Shown here in pieces: positions 6,821 to 13,181 of a DNA stretch of 14,249 nt (positions are counted from its first letter, which is position 1; each line of letters begins with the position of its first letter). The stretch spans positions 1 through 14,249 of the forward strand of contig CANHBU010000010.1 in NCBI GenBank assembly GCA_947458345.1, read 5' to 3'. Origin of the DNA: Comamonadaceae bacterium (GTDB lineage Bacteria > Pseudomonadota > Gammaproteobacteria > Burkholderiales > Burkholderiaceae_C). A model generated the notes under the pieces. It saw nothing but the letters and a program-made list of their open reading frames with translations, made no database searches and had not been told where the DNA came from. Both the position numbers and the translations under genes were made by a program.

Positions 6821-7738
6821 CTACAGCGTTTTGGACTGCTGCGGATAGGCCTGGACGGCCAGCCGCGTGGCCAGCAGCACCAAAAGCAGGCCCGCCAGGT
6901 GCCAAACCGTCAGCACCTCGCCGAGCAAAAGAGCCGAAAAGCCCATGCCAAAAATCGGCAGCCAGTAAAAAAACGCAGCCGCTCTGGCCACGCCCACACG
7001 GGCAATCGAGTGGTACCAGCCGACGTTGGACAGCGCCGTGCCCAGCACGGCCGAGTAGATGATGCACAGCAGCACAAAGGGGTCTTGCAGCTGCACCATC
7101 ACGTCGGCTGAGGCGCCCTGCACCAGCATGTGCAGGCACAGCATGAGCGCGCCGCTGCAATAGACCGCAAAGCCCACGGTCAGCGCATCGACCTCGGGCC
7201 CGACCCGCTGGACGATCAGGCCCCCAGCGACAAAGCCCAGCAGCCCCACCAGCAGGTAGAGCTCACCCACCCCGGCAGATTGCAAGGAAGCACCCGGGGA
7301 CATCACCGTGGCCAGCGCCACACCGGCCAAACCCAAAGCGGCGCTGGCCACCATGCGCGCCGGGATGCGTTCCCTGAAGGCCAGGGCCCCGCCCAACAGG
7401 GACAGCAAGGGCGTCAGCCCCATGATCAGCGAGCCGTTGGTGGCCGTGGCATGCACCATGCCGCTGATGAAGCAAAACTGGTTGAAGTAGACGAGAAAAA
7501 ATCCGGCCAATACCAGCCAGGCCCACTGCTTTTTTTGCAGACGCGGCCACTGCCGCTTCATCAGGCCCAGCACCACCGTGAGCACCAGCGCTGACAGCGC
7601 CATGCGCAGCCCGCCCGTCCACGCCACGTCCAGTCTGGACGCCAACACCCTGACCGTGGGGATGTTCAGTCCCCAGGCCATCATGATGAAGATCAGCAGC
7701 GTGTAGGTTCGGCCGGGCGGCTCATGCGCAGAACTCAC
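6821..7738 (-). CDS. EamA/DMT-family permease
   Basis: A 305-residue inner-membrane permease of the drug/metabolite transporter superfamily with two EamA repeats (about residues 12-145 and 158-295) and roughly ten hydrophobic helices. Typical features are AWGLNIPTVR in the first helix (21-30), LTPLLSLLGGALAFRERIP at the end of repeat one (108-126) and LPIFGMGFSALLLGEVLT in repeat two (260-277). Such proteins usually export metabolites or amino acids. The start is GTG at 7738, 23 bases after the dctP stop, with only a weak ribosome site; the first helix starts soon after, so the call is reasonable. It is last in the dctQ-dctM-dctP operon, so import and likely export of related compounds are co-expressed. 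Specificity is unknown. Confidence 0.9.
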   Translation of the reverse strand: MSSAHEPPGRTYTLLIFIMMAWGLNIPTVRVLASRLDVAWTGGLRMALSALVLTVVLGLMKRQWPRLQKKQWAWLVLAGFFLVYFNQFCFISGMVHATATNGSLIMGLTPLLSLLGGALAFRERIPARMVASAALGLAGVALATVMSPGASLQSAGVGELYLLVGLLGFVAGGLIVQRVGPEVDALTVGFAVYCSGALMLCLHMLVQGASADVMVQLQDPFVLLCIIYSAVLGTALSNVGWYHSIARVGVARAAAFFYWLPIFGMGFSALLLGEVLTVWHLAGLLLVLLATRLAVQAYPQQSKTL

Positions 7739-7761
7739 GCCTGGCTAACGGTCAGCACAGA

Positions 7762-8817
7762 TCAGTTGGACTTGGCCGTCAGGTTGACCACCTTGCCCAC
7801 GCTGTTGTTCCAGTTGTTGACGCACTCGGTGCCGCAGCGGCCCGCCCAGCGCGGCAGCACCTGGTTGAGCAGGGCTTGGCGGCGCAGTTCGACGTCGCCA
7901 GGGCTAACGGGAACCAGGGTCATTTTGCCGGCCGGGCCTTCGGGGCAGGTGCCGCCGGTGTTGCATGCGATGCCAATGTCGTTCTCGCGGATGTTTTGCT
8001 CAAAGATGGCCCGCTCGAGCTTGCCAAATTCGGTCTGCAAGGTTTTCTGCGTTGCCGCGTCGAGCTTGCGCCAAGAGTTCAGGTTGATCGCCGACATGCC
8101 CGCGCCCCAGTTGATCGGCAGGGGATAGAGGTAGCGGGCGCCGTCGAACCATTTGGCCTTGTAGCCGCCCAGGGTGCCGGTGATGGCGCAATCGATCACG
8201 CCCTTTTGCAGCGCCTGCTGAACTTCGCCGAAGGCCACGCTGATGCCCGATGCACCGAAAAAGGCGACAAAGTCGGCCTGCGAGGCGCCACCGGTGCGGA
8301 TCTTGCGACCCTTGAGGTCGGCCAGGCTTTTCAGTTCGTCGCGGCAAAACAGCACCTGCGCCTGAAACGAGAACATGCCCATGGGCTTGACCCGCAGTTG
8401 CTGCTCGTAGTAGCGCTCCAGGTGCGGCCTGAACGCTTGCGTGACCGACCAGAAGGTTTGAATGTCGGGCGAGACGCCGGCCAGATCGGTCGCGTCGTTG
8501 ATCGCGTTGTCCCCGGCCACAAAACCCAATTGCGTGGTGCCCACGTCGAACATGCCCTGCGAAAGCATCTTGTAGACCTCTGGGCCCTTCAGACCCATTT
8601 CATTCCAGGGCTTGATGGCTGCGGTGAGCGAGCCGTTGGTCGCAGCCGTGATGTCCTTGGTCCAGAAGGGGCGCTCCATCTGCTGGAACTGAGTGGTGAT
8701 GCCCAGATTTCCGACCACCTGGAAATTGATCTTGGCAGGCGCCTGGGCCTGAGCCAGTCCAGCGGCGCCCAGCCCGATCGCGGCCACCGCCGCAAGCATG
8801 TGTTGTCTAAACTTCAT
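7762..8817 (-). CDS. dctP: TRAP transporter solute-binding protein (DctP family)
   Basis: A 351-residue periplasmic binding protein of a TRAP transporter, capturing a small, usually carboxylated, solute. A clear signal peptide (KFRQH followed by a hydrophobic Ala-rich core) should be cut after AQA at residue 26. The family region LADLKGRKIRTGG (165-177) carries Arg174, at the place of the conserved Arg that pairs with a substrate carboxylate. AFGEVQQALQKGVIDCAITG (195-214) is the usual domain-crossing segment. The C-terminal third holds four cysteines (285, 291, 328, 332) that could form disulfides, which is unusual. ATG 8817 is chosen because AAGGAG lies 6 bases upstream and the signal peptide starts there; the open frame to 8886 is an extension into dctM. 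It lies 32 bases after dctM and before the EamA gene. The ligand is unknown. Confidence 0.92.
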   Translation of the reverse strand: MKFRQHMLAAVAAIGLGAAGLAQAQAPAKINFQVVGNLGITTQFQQMERPFWTKDITAATNGSLTAAIKPWNEMGLKGPEVYKMLSQGMFDVGTTQLGFVAGDNAINDATDLAGVSPDIQTFWSVTQAFRPHLERYYEQQLRVKPMGMFSFQAQVLFCRDELKSLADLKGRKIRTGGASQADFVAFFGASGISVAFGEVQQALQKGVIDCAITGTLGGYKAKWFDGARYLYPLPINWGAGMSAINLNSWRKLDAATQKTLQTEFGKLERAIFEQNIRENDIGIACNTGGTCPEGPAGKMTLVPVSPGDVELRRQALLNQVLPRWAGRCGTECVNNWNNSVGKVVNLTAKSN

Positions 8818-8823
8818 CACGAT

Positions 8824-8829
8824 CTCCTT
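8824..8829 (-). promoter_or_regulatory. Ribosome-binding site fixing the dctP start
   Basis: AAGGAG on the minus strand, 6 bases before the ATG at 8817. It rules out the longer open frame that reaches into dctM. Confidence 0.8.
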
Positions 8830-8849
8830 GAGGTTGGGAAATGGGCCGA

Positions 8850-10145
8850 TCAGGCCCGGTTTGCAGCAAAAACGGAAGGCAGCCACATCGCAAGCTTGGG
8901 AAAGGCGATCAGCAGGGCAATCATGAGCAGCATCAGGCCGACAAAAGGCAGTGAGCCGACCACGACGTCGCGGAAGGGCCCCCGTTTGCGCACCGATTGC
9001 ACGACAAACAGGTTCATGCCGATCGGCGGCGTGATCAGCGCGGCCTCAATGAGGATCACAAACACCACGCCAAACCAGACTGGGTCGTAGCCCAGGTGCT
9101 TGATGATGGGCACCACCAAGGGGGTGGTGGCGATCATCAGCGTCAGCGACTCGACAAAGCAGCCCAACACCAGGTACAGCAGCACGATGCACATCAGCAC
9201 CGAAAGCGGCGGCCAAGCCAGCTCGGCGACCCATTGAACCGCCTTGTCGGTCAGCCCGATCGTTGAGAGCACAAAGTTCAAAAAGTAGGCCGCGATCACG
9301 ATGGCCATGACCATCGCGGTGGTTCGCACCGTTCCTTCGAAGGAGCGCAGCAGCAAGTCGAGCGTGAGCCGGCGGCGCGCCACCACCAGGCCGAGCGTGC
9401 CCATCACGCCCAAGGCCGAGGCCTCAGTGGCCGTTGCAATACCCGCGTAGATGGAGCCCACCACCAGGAAAAAAAGCAGCAGGGGCGGCACCAAATGCTT
9501 GAGGGCCTCGATCCGGTCTGACCAGCTTGCCTGGCGCCTGTGGGGCGCCAAGCTGGGGTCGAGCACACAGGCCAGAAAGACGTACACCGAAAACAGCAGC
9601 GCCATCATGATGCCGGGAATGAGCGCTGCCAGGTACAAGTCGGACACGGCCGTTTCGGACAGCGCCCCGTACAAGACCATGTTGATGCTCGGCGGAATCA
9701 AGATGCCCAGCGTTCCGCCTGCGGCAATGGTGCCCAGAAAGATGCTGGGCCGGTAGCCGAAGCGGTTCATGTTGGGAATGGAGACCGTGCCGATCGTCGC
9801 TGCCGTGGCAATGCTCGAGCCCGAGGTGGCGGCAAACACGGCGCAGGCCGCCACATTGGTGTGCATCAGCCCACCCGGAATGCGCCCGACCCAGCGGTCC
9901 AGCGCGTCGAACATCGACTCGGTCACGCCCGAGCGCAGCAGCAATTCGCCCATCAGGATGAACATCGGGATGGCCACCAAGATGAAGTCGGCGCTCGAAC
10001 TCCAGGCCACCTCACCCAAGCCGCGCAGCAGCGGGAAGGGTGAAAACAACTCCGACAGGGTGTAGCCCAAGATGCCCAGCACGGCCACCACAAACAGGCT
10101 GCTGGCGGCCATAGCCAGCAGCAGGAAAATCGTCAAGGTGATCAT
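8850..10145 (-). CDS. dctM: TRAP transporter large permease (DctM family)
   Basis: The 431-residue large membrane subunit that carries out sodium-driven uptake together with DctQ and the binding protein. Length is normal (about 425-430). The protein is a series of hydrophobic helices. Family segments include ADFILVAIPMFILMGELLL (about residues 52-70), FAATSGSSIATAATIGTVS (108-126), GGTLGILIPPSINMVLYGA (142-160) and, near the C-terminus, ALITPPIGMNLFVVQS. The ATG at 10145 overlaps the dctQ stop in an ATGA arrangement, so the two are translationally coupled. dctP follows after 32 bases. Small-solute import of organic acids is the known family role; the substrate here is not defined. Confidence 0.95.
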   Translation of the reverse strand: MITLTIFLLLAMAASSLFVVAVLGILGYTLSELFSPFPLLRGLGEVAWSSSADFILVAIPMFILMGELLLRSGVTESMFDALDRWVGRIPGGLMHTNVAACAVFAATSGSSIATAATIGTVSIPNMNRFGYRPSIFLGTIAAGGTLGILIPPSINMVLYGALSETAVSDLYLAALIPGIMMALLFSVYVFLACVLDPSLAPHRRQASWSDRIEALKHLVPPLLLFFLVVGSIYAGIATATEASALGVMGTLGLVVARRRLTLDLLLRSFEGTVRTTAMVMAIVIAAYFLNFVLSTIGLTDKAVQWVAELAWPPLSVLMCIVLLYLVLGCFVESLTLMIATTPLVVPIIKHLGYDPVWFGVVFVILIEAALITPPIGMNLFVVQSVRKRGPFRDVVVGSLPFVGLMLLMIALLIAFPKLAMWLPSVFAANRA

Positions 10146-10720
10146 GACGCCCGCTCCGAGGTGTGGATGCTTTCCTTGATCTCATCTTCCAAGCTGGTCA
10201 CGCCCATGAGTTCGGCAGCCTCCTGCTGCCGCCCCGACAGCAGGCACCACAAACCGTAGAGCGTGTAGAGCCAGGCCAGCAGGGCAAACCAGACGAGCCC
10301 GAGTAGCCAAAGGCTTTGGGGAATGACCAGGGGAATGGCCAAGGCAGAGGGCGAGCGCGCCCCGGTCGACCAATTGAGCCAAACCATTTGGGAGGCCCAA
10401 AACAGCAAGGTTCCGGTGATCAGCGCCAAGCCGGCATGAGACAGCACATCAAGCCCATTGCGCCAGCGCAGGGGCAACAGGTTGTAGACGACCTCGATGC
10501 GGATGTGCGCCCGGCTCACCAGCGCGTAGGACATGCCCAATGCGGTTGCGATCGCAAAGGCGTAGGTGGACAGCTCAAAGCTTTCAAAAACAGTGATCTT
10601 CCACAGGCCGCGAAACACCACGTCGAGCGAAATCAGGGCGGCGCTCAAGAGCAAGGCCAGGCCTCCGAGCCAAGCCAGCCAGCGCGATGCCGAGGCGCAC
10701 CATACGAGCAGCGGTTTCAC
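10142..10720 (-). CDS. dctQ: TRAP transporter small permease (DctQ family)
   Basis: The 192-residue four-helix small membrane subunit of the TRAP transporter, stabilising DctM and docking the binding protein. Helices fall at about residues 12-32, 45-65, 85-105 and 125-150. Family features are LDVVFRGLW (residues 32-40) and RAHIRIEVV just before helix three. The start is GTG at 10720, chosen because AAAGGA lies 7 bases upstream and homology begins there. A longer frame starts at a TTG (10774) but would place the start inside a putative operator. The C-terminal tail, with SLEDEIKESIH, is charged and cytoplasmic. It is first of dctQ-dctM-dctP-eamA and follows a candidate promoter with two operator-like palindromes. 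Confidence 0.9.
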   Translation of the reverse strand: MKPLLVWCASASRWLAWLGGLALLLSAALISLDVVFRGLWKITVFESFELSTYAFAIATALGMSYALVSRAHIRIEVVYNLLPLRWRNGLDVLSHAGLALITGTLLFWASQMVWLNWSTGARSPSALAIPLVIPQSLWLLGLVWFALLAWLYTLYGLWCLLSGRQQEAAELMGVTSLEDEIKESIHTSERAS

Positions 10721-10727
10721 GGCAAGA

Positions 10728-10733
10728 TCCTTT
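10728..10733 (-). promoter_or_regulatory. Ribosome-binding site deciding the dctQ GTG start
   Basis: AAAGGA on the minus strand, 7 bases before the GTG at 10720. It supports this start over the TTG at 10774. Confidence 0.65.
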
Positions 10734-10762
10734 GTGGCGTTGGGGCTGAAGGGAGAAAAAAG

Positions 10763-10774
10763 ATGTCCGAACAA
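10763..10774. promoter_or_regulatory. Putative operator, site B (ATGTCCGAACAA)
   Basis: An imperfect palindrome of the same type as sites A and C, with TGT and ACA half-sites around a CG centre. It lies about 11-22 bases downstream of the predicted TRAP transcription start. It is 32 bp centre-to-centre from site C, about three helical turns, so one regulator could bind both sites on the same DNA face. Confidence 0.5.
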
Positions 10775-10791
10775 ATTTTCTGGTGCGAGCG

Positions 10792-10820
10792 ATGTTATCC
10801 GGACAAATTTTTCGTGACAA
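10792..10820 (-). promoter_or_regulatory. Candidate sigma-70 promoter of the TRAP operon
   Basis: On the minus strand TTGTCA (10820-10815), a 17-base spacer, then TAACAT (10797-10792). These match 5 of 6 and 4 of 6 consensus bases, with ideal spacing. The predicted start is near 10785, giving a leader of about 65 bases before the dctQ GTG. Operator site C overlaps the -10 edge and spacer, which implies repression of TRAP uptake. Confidence 0.5.
10795..10806. promoter_or_regulatory. Putative operator, site C (TTATCCGGACAA)
   Basis: The most symmetric of the three palindromes: all but one symmetric pair match. It overlaps the -10 edge and spacer of the TRAP promoter. Sites B and C both continue into the same AAATTTT-like tail, so 13 of 15 bases match between 10766-10780 and 10798-10812. 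Confidence 0.55.
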
Positions 10821-10840
10821 GAGGGTTGGGGTATCAGGGT

Positions 10841-11623
10841 TTAAGCCCAAAGGACCAGGCTGCGGTCGGGCATGCGGCCGATGAAAGAGCCCATCGAGAT
10901 GCGCGCGCCTCCCGGACGGGGTATGCCGGGGGCGATTTCATGGGGGTTGCGCGTGTTGAAGATCACCACATCGCCGGCCGTGGCCTCGTAGGTGATTTGG
11001 GGCACGCCCTCGGTCAGGCTGCGCGACAGGCCGTAGCTCGGCGCGATCACCCCCGGCTCGGCCTGGGGTTGCCAGGGGTTGTGATAAACGGTGGTCTGGC
11101 CCCCGCTGAGCAACTGCTCGGCAAAGAAATTCCAGCCCAGCTGCCCGTCAATGGCGGCGATGGCATAGTCCGGCGAGTTCAGCGGCGCCCAGTCGGCGTG
11201 CAGGTCAATCTTGTCGCTGGTGCAACGGATGATTCCGGCAAAGTAATCTTGGCCTGCTTCTTCGGCCAGGCCGATGGGGGCAGGCCAGAGCGGGCGCAGG
11301 TGTTCGAGCAGGCGTGCCAAGGGGTCGAAGCGGGCTTGCTCGCAGACGGCTTGCACATCGGCCTGGGCGGCCGCCACATCGGCAAAAAAATCGGCCTTGG
11401 TCTTGTCCCAGCGGTATTGGTATTGCGCCAAGCCGATGTAGCCGATTTTTTCGCGCACCTTGTAGTACTGCAGGGCCCCGTGCTTGGCCGCGTGGGCAAA
11501 GCGGGCGCATTCGTCGGCGCTGGCAAAGCCGGGGATGCGGATGGCAGCGATCTTGTTGTCCAGCAGCAGCGCGAGGTTGGCCGCATCCAGGGGCCGCTCG
11601 GCGGTGTCCAGCCAGCTGCTCAT
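10841..11623 (-). CDS. 2-oxoglutarate/Fe(II)-dependent oxygenase-like protein
   Basis: A 260-residue protein with the motif pattern of non-haem Fe(II)/2-oxoglutarate oxygenases, which couple decarboxylation of 2-oxoglutarate to oxidation of a second substrate. The facial triad is readable as His142-x-Asp144 in LHADWAP and His228 in NTRNPHEIAPG. Arg241, in ARISMGSF thirteen residues later, is the likely 2-oxoglutarate carboxylate anchor. FNTRNPHEI and the TAGDVVIF strand before it (216-222) are typical of the C-terminal half of the double-stranded beta-helix. ATG 11623 has no strong ribosome site, and the gene follows the small cupin gene by 44 bases, so they are probably co-transcribed. The TRAP promoter lies just after its stop. 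The substrate is unknown; hydroxylation of the imported compound or an intermediate is a guess. Confidence 0.8.
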   Translation of the reverse strand: MSSWLDTAERPLDAANLALLLDNKIAAIRIPGFASADECARFAHAAKHGALQYYKVREKIGYIGLAQYQYRWDKTKADFFADVAAAQADVQAVCEQARFDPLARLLEHLRPLWPAPIGLAEEAGQDYFAGIIRCTSDKIDLHADWAPLNSPDYAIAAIDGQLGWNFFAEQLLSGGQTTVYHNPWQPQAEPGVIAPSYGLSRSLTEGVPQITYEATAGDVVIFNTRNPHEIAPGIPRPGGARISMGSFIGRMPDRSLVLWA

Positions 11624-11667
11624 GTGAGGGTCATCAAGGGCATTACACAGAAACGGGGGGCCAACGC

Positions 11668-12060
11668 TTATTCGGTCGTCCAGGTTTTGCGCGGCGGGGA
11701 CTTGATTTCAAGTTGCTCGCAGTCCTCCAGCGCCTCGCTGAAATGCTCCACGCCGCGGGGGTGCATCCAGGACGTGCCGGGCTCGGCAATGAACTCCTTG
11801 TCGCCGATGACCAGCCGCAGCCGACCCTTGATCAGATAGGCCACGGTTTCGTGGTCATCGTGTTTGTGCATGGGATCGATCAGGCCTTTTTCCCGCCAGA
11901 CGTGCAGCAGCAAGATGTCTTGGCCCACCATCATCCGGCGCACGTCCACCCGGCCTTTGGGCTTGATGCCCTCGACCGAGGCCAGGCGTTCGGGTTCAAT
12001 TTGATCGCGCACCGAAAAAAATCCTTCGAATGCGGCCAAGTGGCGGGGGTCGATGGTCAT
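11668..12060 (-). CDS. Small single-domain cupin protein
   Basis: A 130-residue cupin. Cupin motif 1 reads MHKHDDHETVAYLIKG (64-79), giving the usual HxHxxxE metal ligands as His65, His67 and Glu71. Motif 2 reads GTSWMHPRGVEH (95-106), with His106 as the fourth ligand. All metal-binding positions are intact, so a mononuclear metal site is likely. Such proteins act as dioxygenases, isomerases or small-molecule binders. The ATG at 12060 is chosen because AGGA lies 6 bases upstream and homology starts here; the frame continues to 12165 without support. It is divergent from the alpha/beta-hydrolase-fold gene and is followed after 44 bases by the 2-oxoglutarate oxygenase-like gene. No specific activity can be assigned. 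Confidence 0.82.
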   Translation of the reverse strand: MTIDPRHLAAFEGFFSVRDQIEPERLASVEGIKPKGRVDVRRMMVGQDILLLHVWREKGLIDPMHKHDDHETVAYLIKGRLRLVIGDKEFIAEPGTSWMHPRGVEHFSEALEDCEQLEIKSPPRKTWTTE

Positions 12061-12227
12061 GGCAGGTCCTAGTTTGTGTAGCGCAGCGGCGCGATGGATC
12101 GGCTCAGCCAAAGAGGCGCCGGGGCGATCATCTTTCAGCCTATCACACGAGCGGGCCAGCGTCATCCCGGCCGGCCCGCCAGCACCCTAGTGTTTGTCCT
12201 AATGGGCTGAGCATCGCCCCGATCCGC

Positions 12228-12248
12228 CCCAGGGCGCCAAGCCCTGGG
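12228..12248. repeat. 8-bp perfect inverted repeat in a divergent gap
   Basis: CCCAGGGC, loop GCCAA, GCCCTGGG. It sits in the 282-base gap between the small cupin gene and the alpha/beta-hydrolase-fold gene, 95 bases before the latter's ATG. It has no T-run. It could be an operator or a leader hairpin. The rest of this gap shows no convincing -35/-10 pair; a lone TTGTCC half-site lies at 12194-12199. Confidence 0.4.
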
Positions 12249-12342
12249 CGTGCCTGACAATCGAACACATCGCCAGCCACACCAATGCCGTGGGGGCCAG
12301 GCAGCCCCGCGCGGCGAGACTTCAAGAGCGGAGAACAGGACG

Positions 12343-13173
12343 ATGCGCACACCCCAGTTGCAACCCTTGCAGACCTCCCGTCTGCAACACGAGATGGCCG
12401 TCTGGCCGGGCACGGGCACGCCGATTTTGCTGATCCATCCCAATCGAACCAGTCACCGGGTGTGGGACTTCATGGTTGCGGCCAGTCGCTGCCCGATGCC
12501 TTTTTATGCCCCAGCCCTGCGCGGCCACGCGCGCTCGAGCTGGCCCGAGGCCGGCTATCGCCTCGAAGATCACCGCGACGACTTGCTGGCTTTGATTCAA
12601 GCGCAAGGCTGGTCCGAGCTGATCTTGGTGGGGCAGGCCACGGGCGCCACCTTGGCCCTGATGGTGGCCACCGAGCTGGGCAGCGCGGTACGCGCCCTGG
12701 TGCTGGCGCAACCTGCGATTGCCATCGCGGCGCAGGTCAACCAGATGGTGCAGCAGCAAGTCATGTCCTCACCCGCCTTTGAGTCGCGCGAGCAGGCGCG
12801 TCAGGCCTTGCCCTTTTGCGAGCGCTGGAGCCCGCAGGTCATCGAACACTACCTCGATCACATCTTGCGGCCGCGCCCCGATGGCGGCTTGCAGTGGAAT
12901 TTTTCAGCGCAAGGCGTGTGCGAGACCGAGGCCCAATTGATGCGCGACATCTTGCCCCTGGTCGGGTTTGCGGGGCCCGCCTTGGTCTTTGGGGGCGAGC
13001 AATCGCAGGTCTTGCCGCCGAGCATGTTTGCGCGCGTGGCAAGTCACCTGCCCGGCTCTCAGCTGTCGAGTTTGCCCGATGCCAATCACCGTCTGTGCCA
13101 GGACAACCCGGTGGGCTTCGCGCAAAAACTCGACGACTTCTTGCTGGGCCCGCAGGGCCAGGCGGGCGCCTAG
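12343..13173 (+). CDS. Alpha/beta-hydrolase-fold protein with a degenerate catalytic triad
   Basis: A 276-residue protein with the alpha/beta-hydrolase layout: PILLIHPNRTSHRVWDFM (27-44) as the oxyanion-loop region, FYAPALRGHARSSWP (54-68), and LILVGQATGATLAL (93-106) as the nucleophile elbow. The elbow normally reads GxSxG but here is GQATG, so Ala99 replaces the serine. The acid position, usually Asp before the VxP turn, is Ser221 in FGGEQSQVLPP. His249 in DANHRL is kept. The classical esterase mechanism is therefore not available; a lyase, a cofactor-free role or a ligand-binding role is possible. ATG 12343 has AGGA 2 bases and GGAG 9 bases upstream; the frame opens at 12250 but that part has no family similarity. 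It is convergent with the two-domain cupin gene, 8 bases between stops. Confidence 0.85.
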   Translation: MRTPQLQPLQTSRLQHEMAVWPGTGTPILLIHPNRTSHRVWDFMVAASRCPMPFYAPALRGHARSSWPEAGYRLEDHRDDLLALIQAQGWSELILVGQATGATLALMVATELGSAVRALVLAQPAIAIAAQVNQMVQQQVMSSPAFESREQARQALPFCERWSPQVIEHYLDHILRPRPDGGLQWNFSAQGVCETEAQLMRDILPLVGFAGPALVFGGEQSQVLPPSMFARVASHLPGSQLSSLPDANHRLCQDNPVGFAQKLDDFLLGPQGQAGA

Positions 13174-13181
13174 TACAAGCC

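Noticed and set aside
5277..7160. 627-codon open frame on the minus strand
   Set aside because: Opposite the enoyl-CoA and MmgE/PrpD genes and overlapping the permease in another frame. It is Arg/Gly/His-rich with no recognisable domain, a typical GC-rich antisense shadow.
10721..10774. TTG start for dctQ at 10774
   Set aside because: It lies inside operator-like site B and lacks a ribosome site; the GTG at 10720 has AAAGGA at good spacing.
10316..11839. 507-codon open frame on the plus strand
   Set aside because: Antisense to dctQ, the oxygenase and the cupin, spanning a promoter gap. No family motif is present, so it is a shadow.
12194..12199. TTGTCC as a fourth copy of the shared operator
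   Set aside because: Only one half-site matches (TTGTCCTAATGG), with no symmetric partner.
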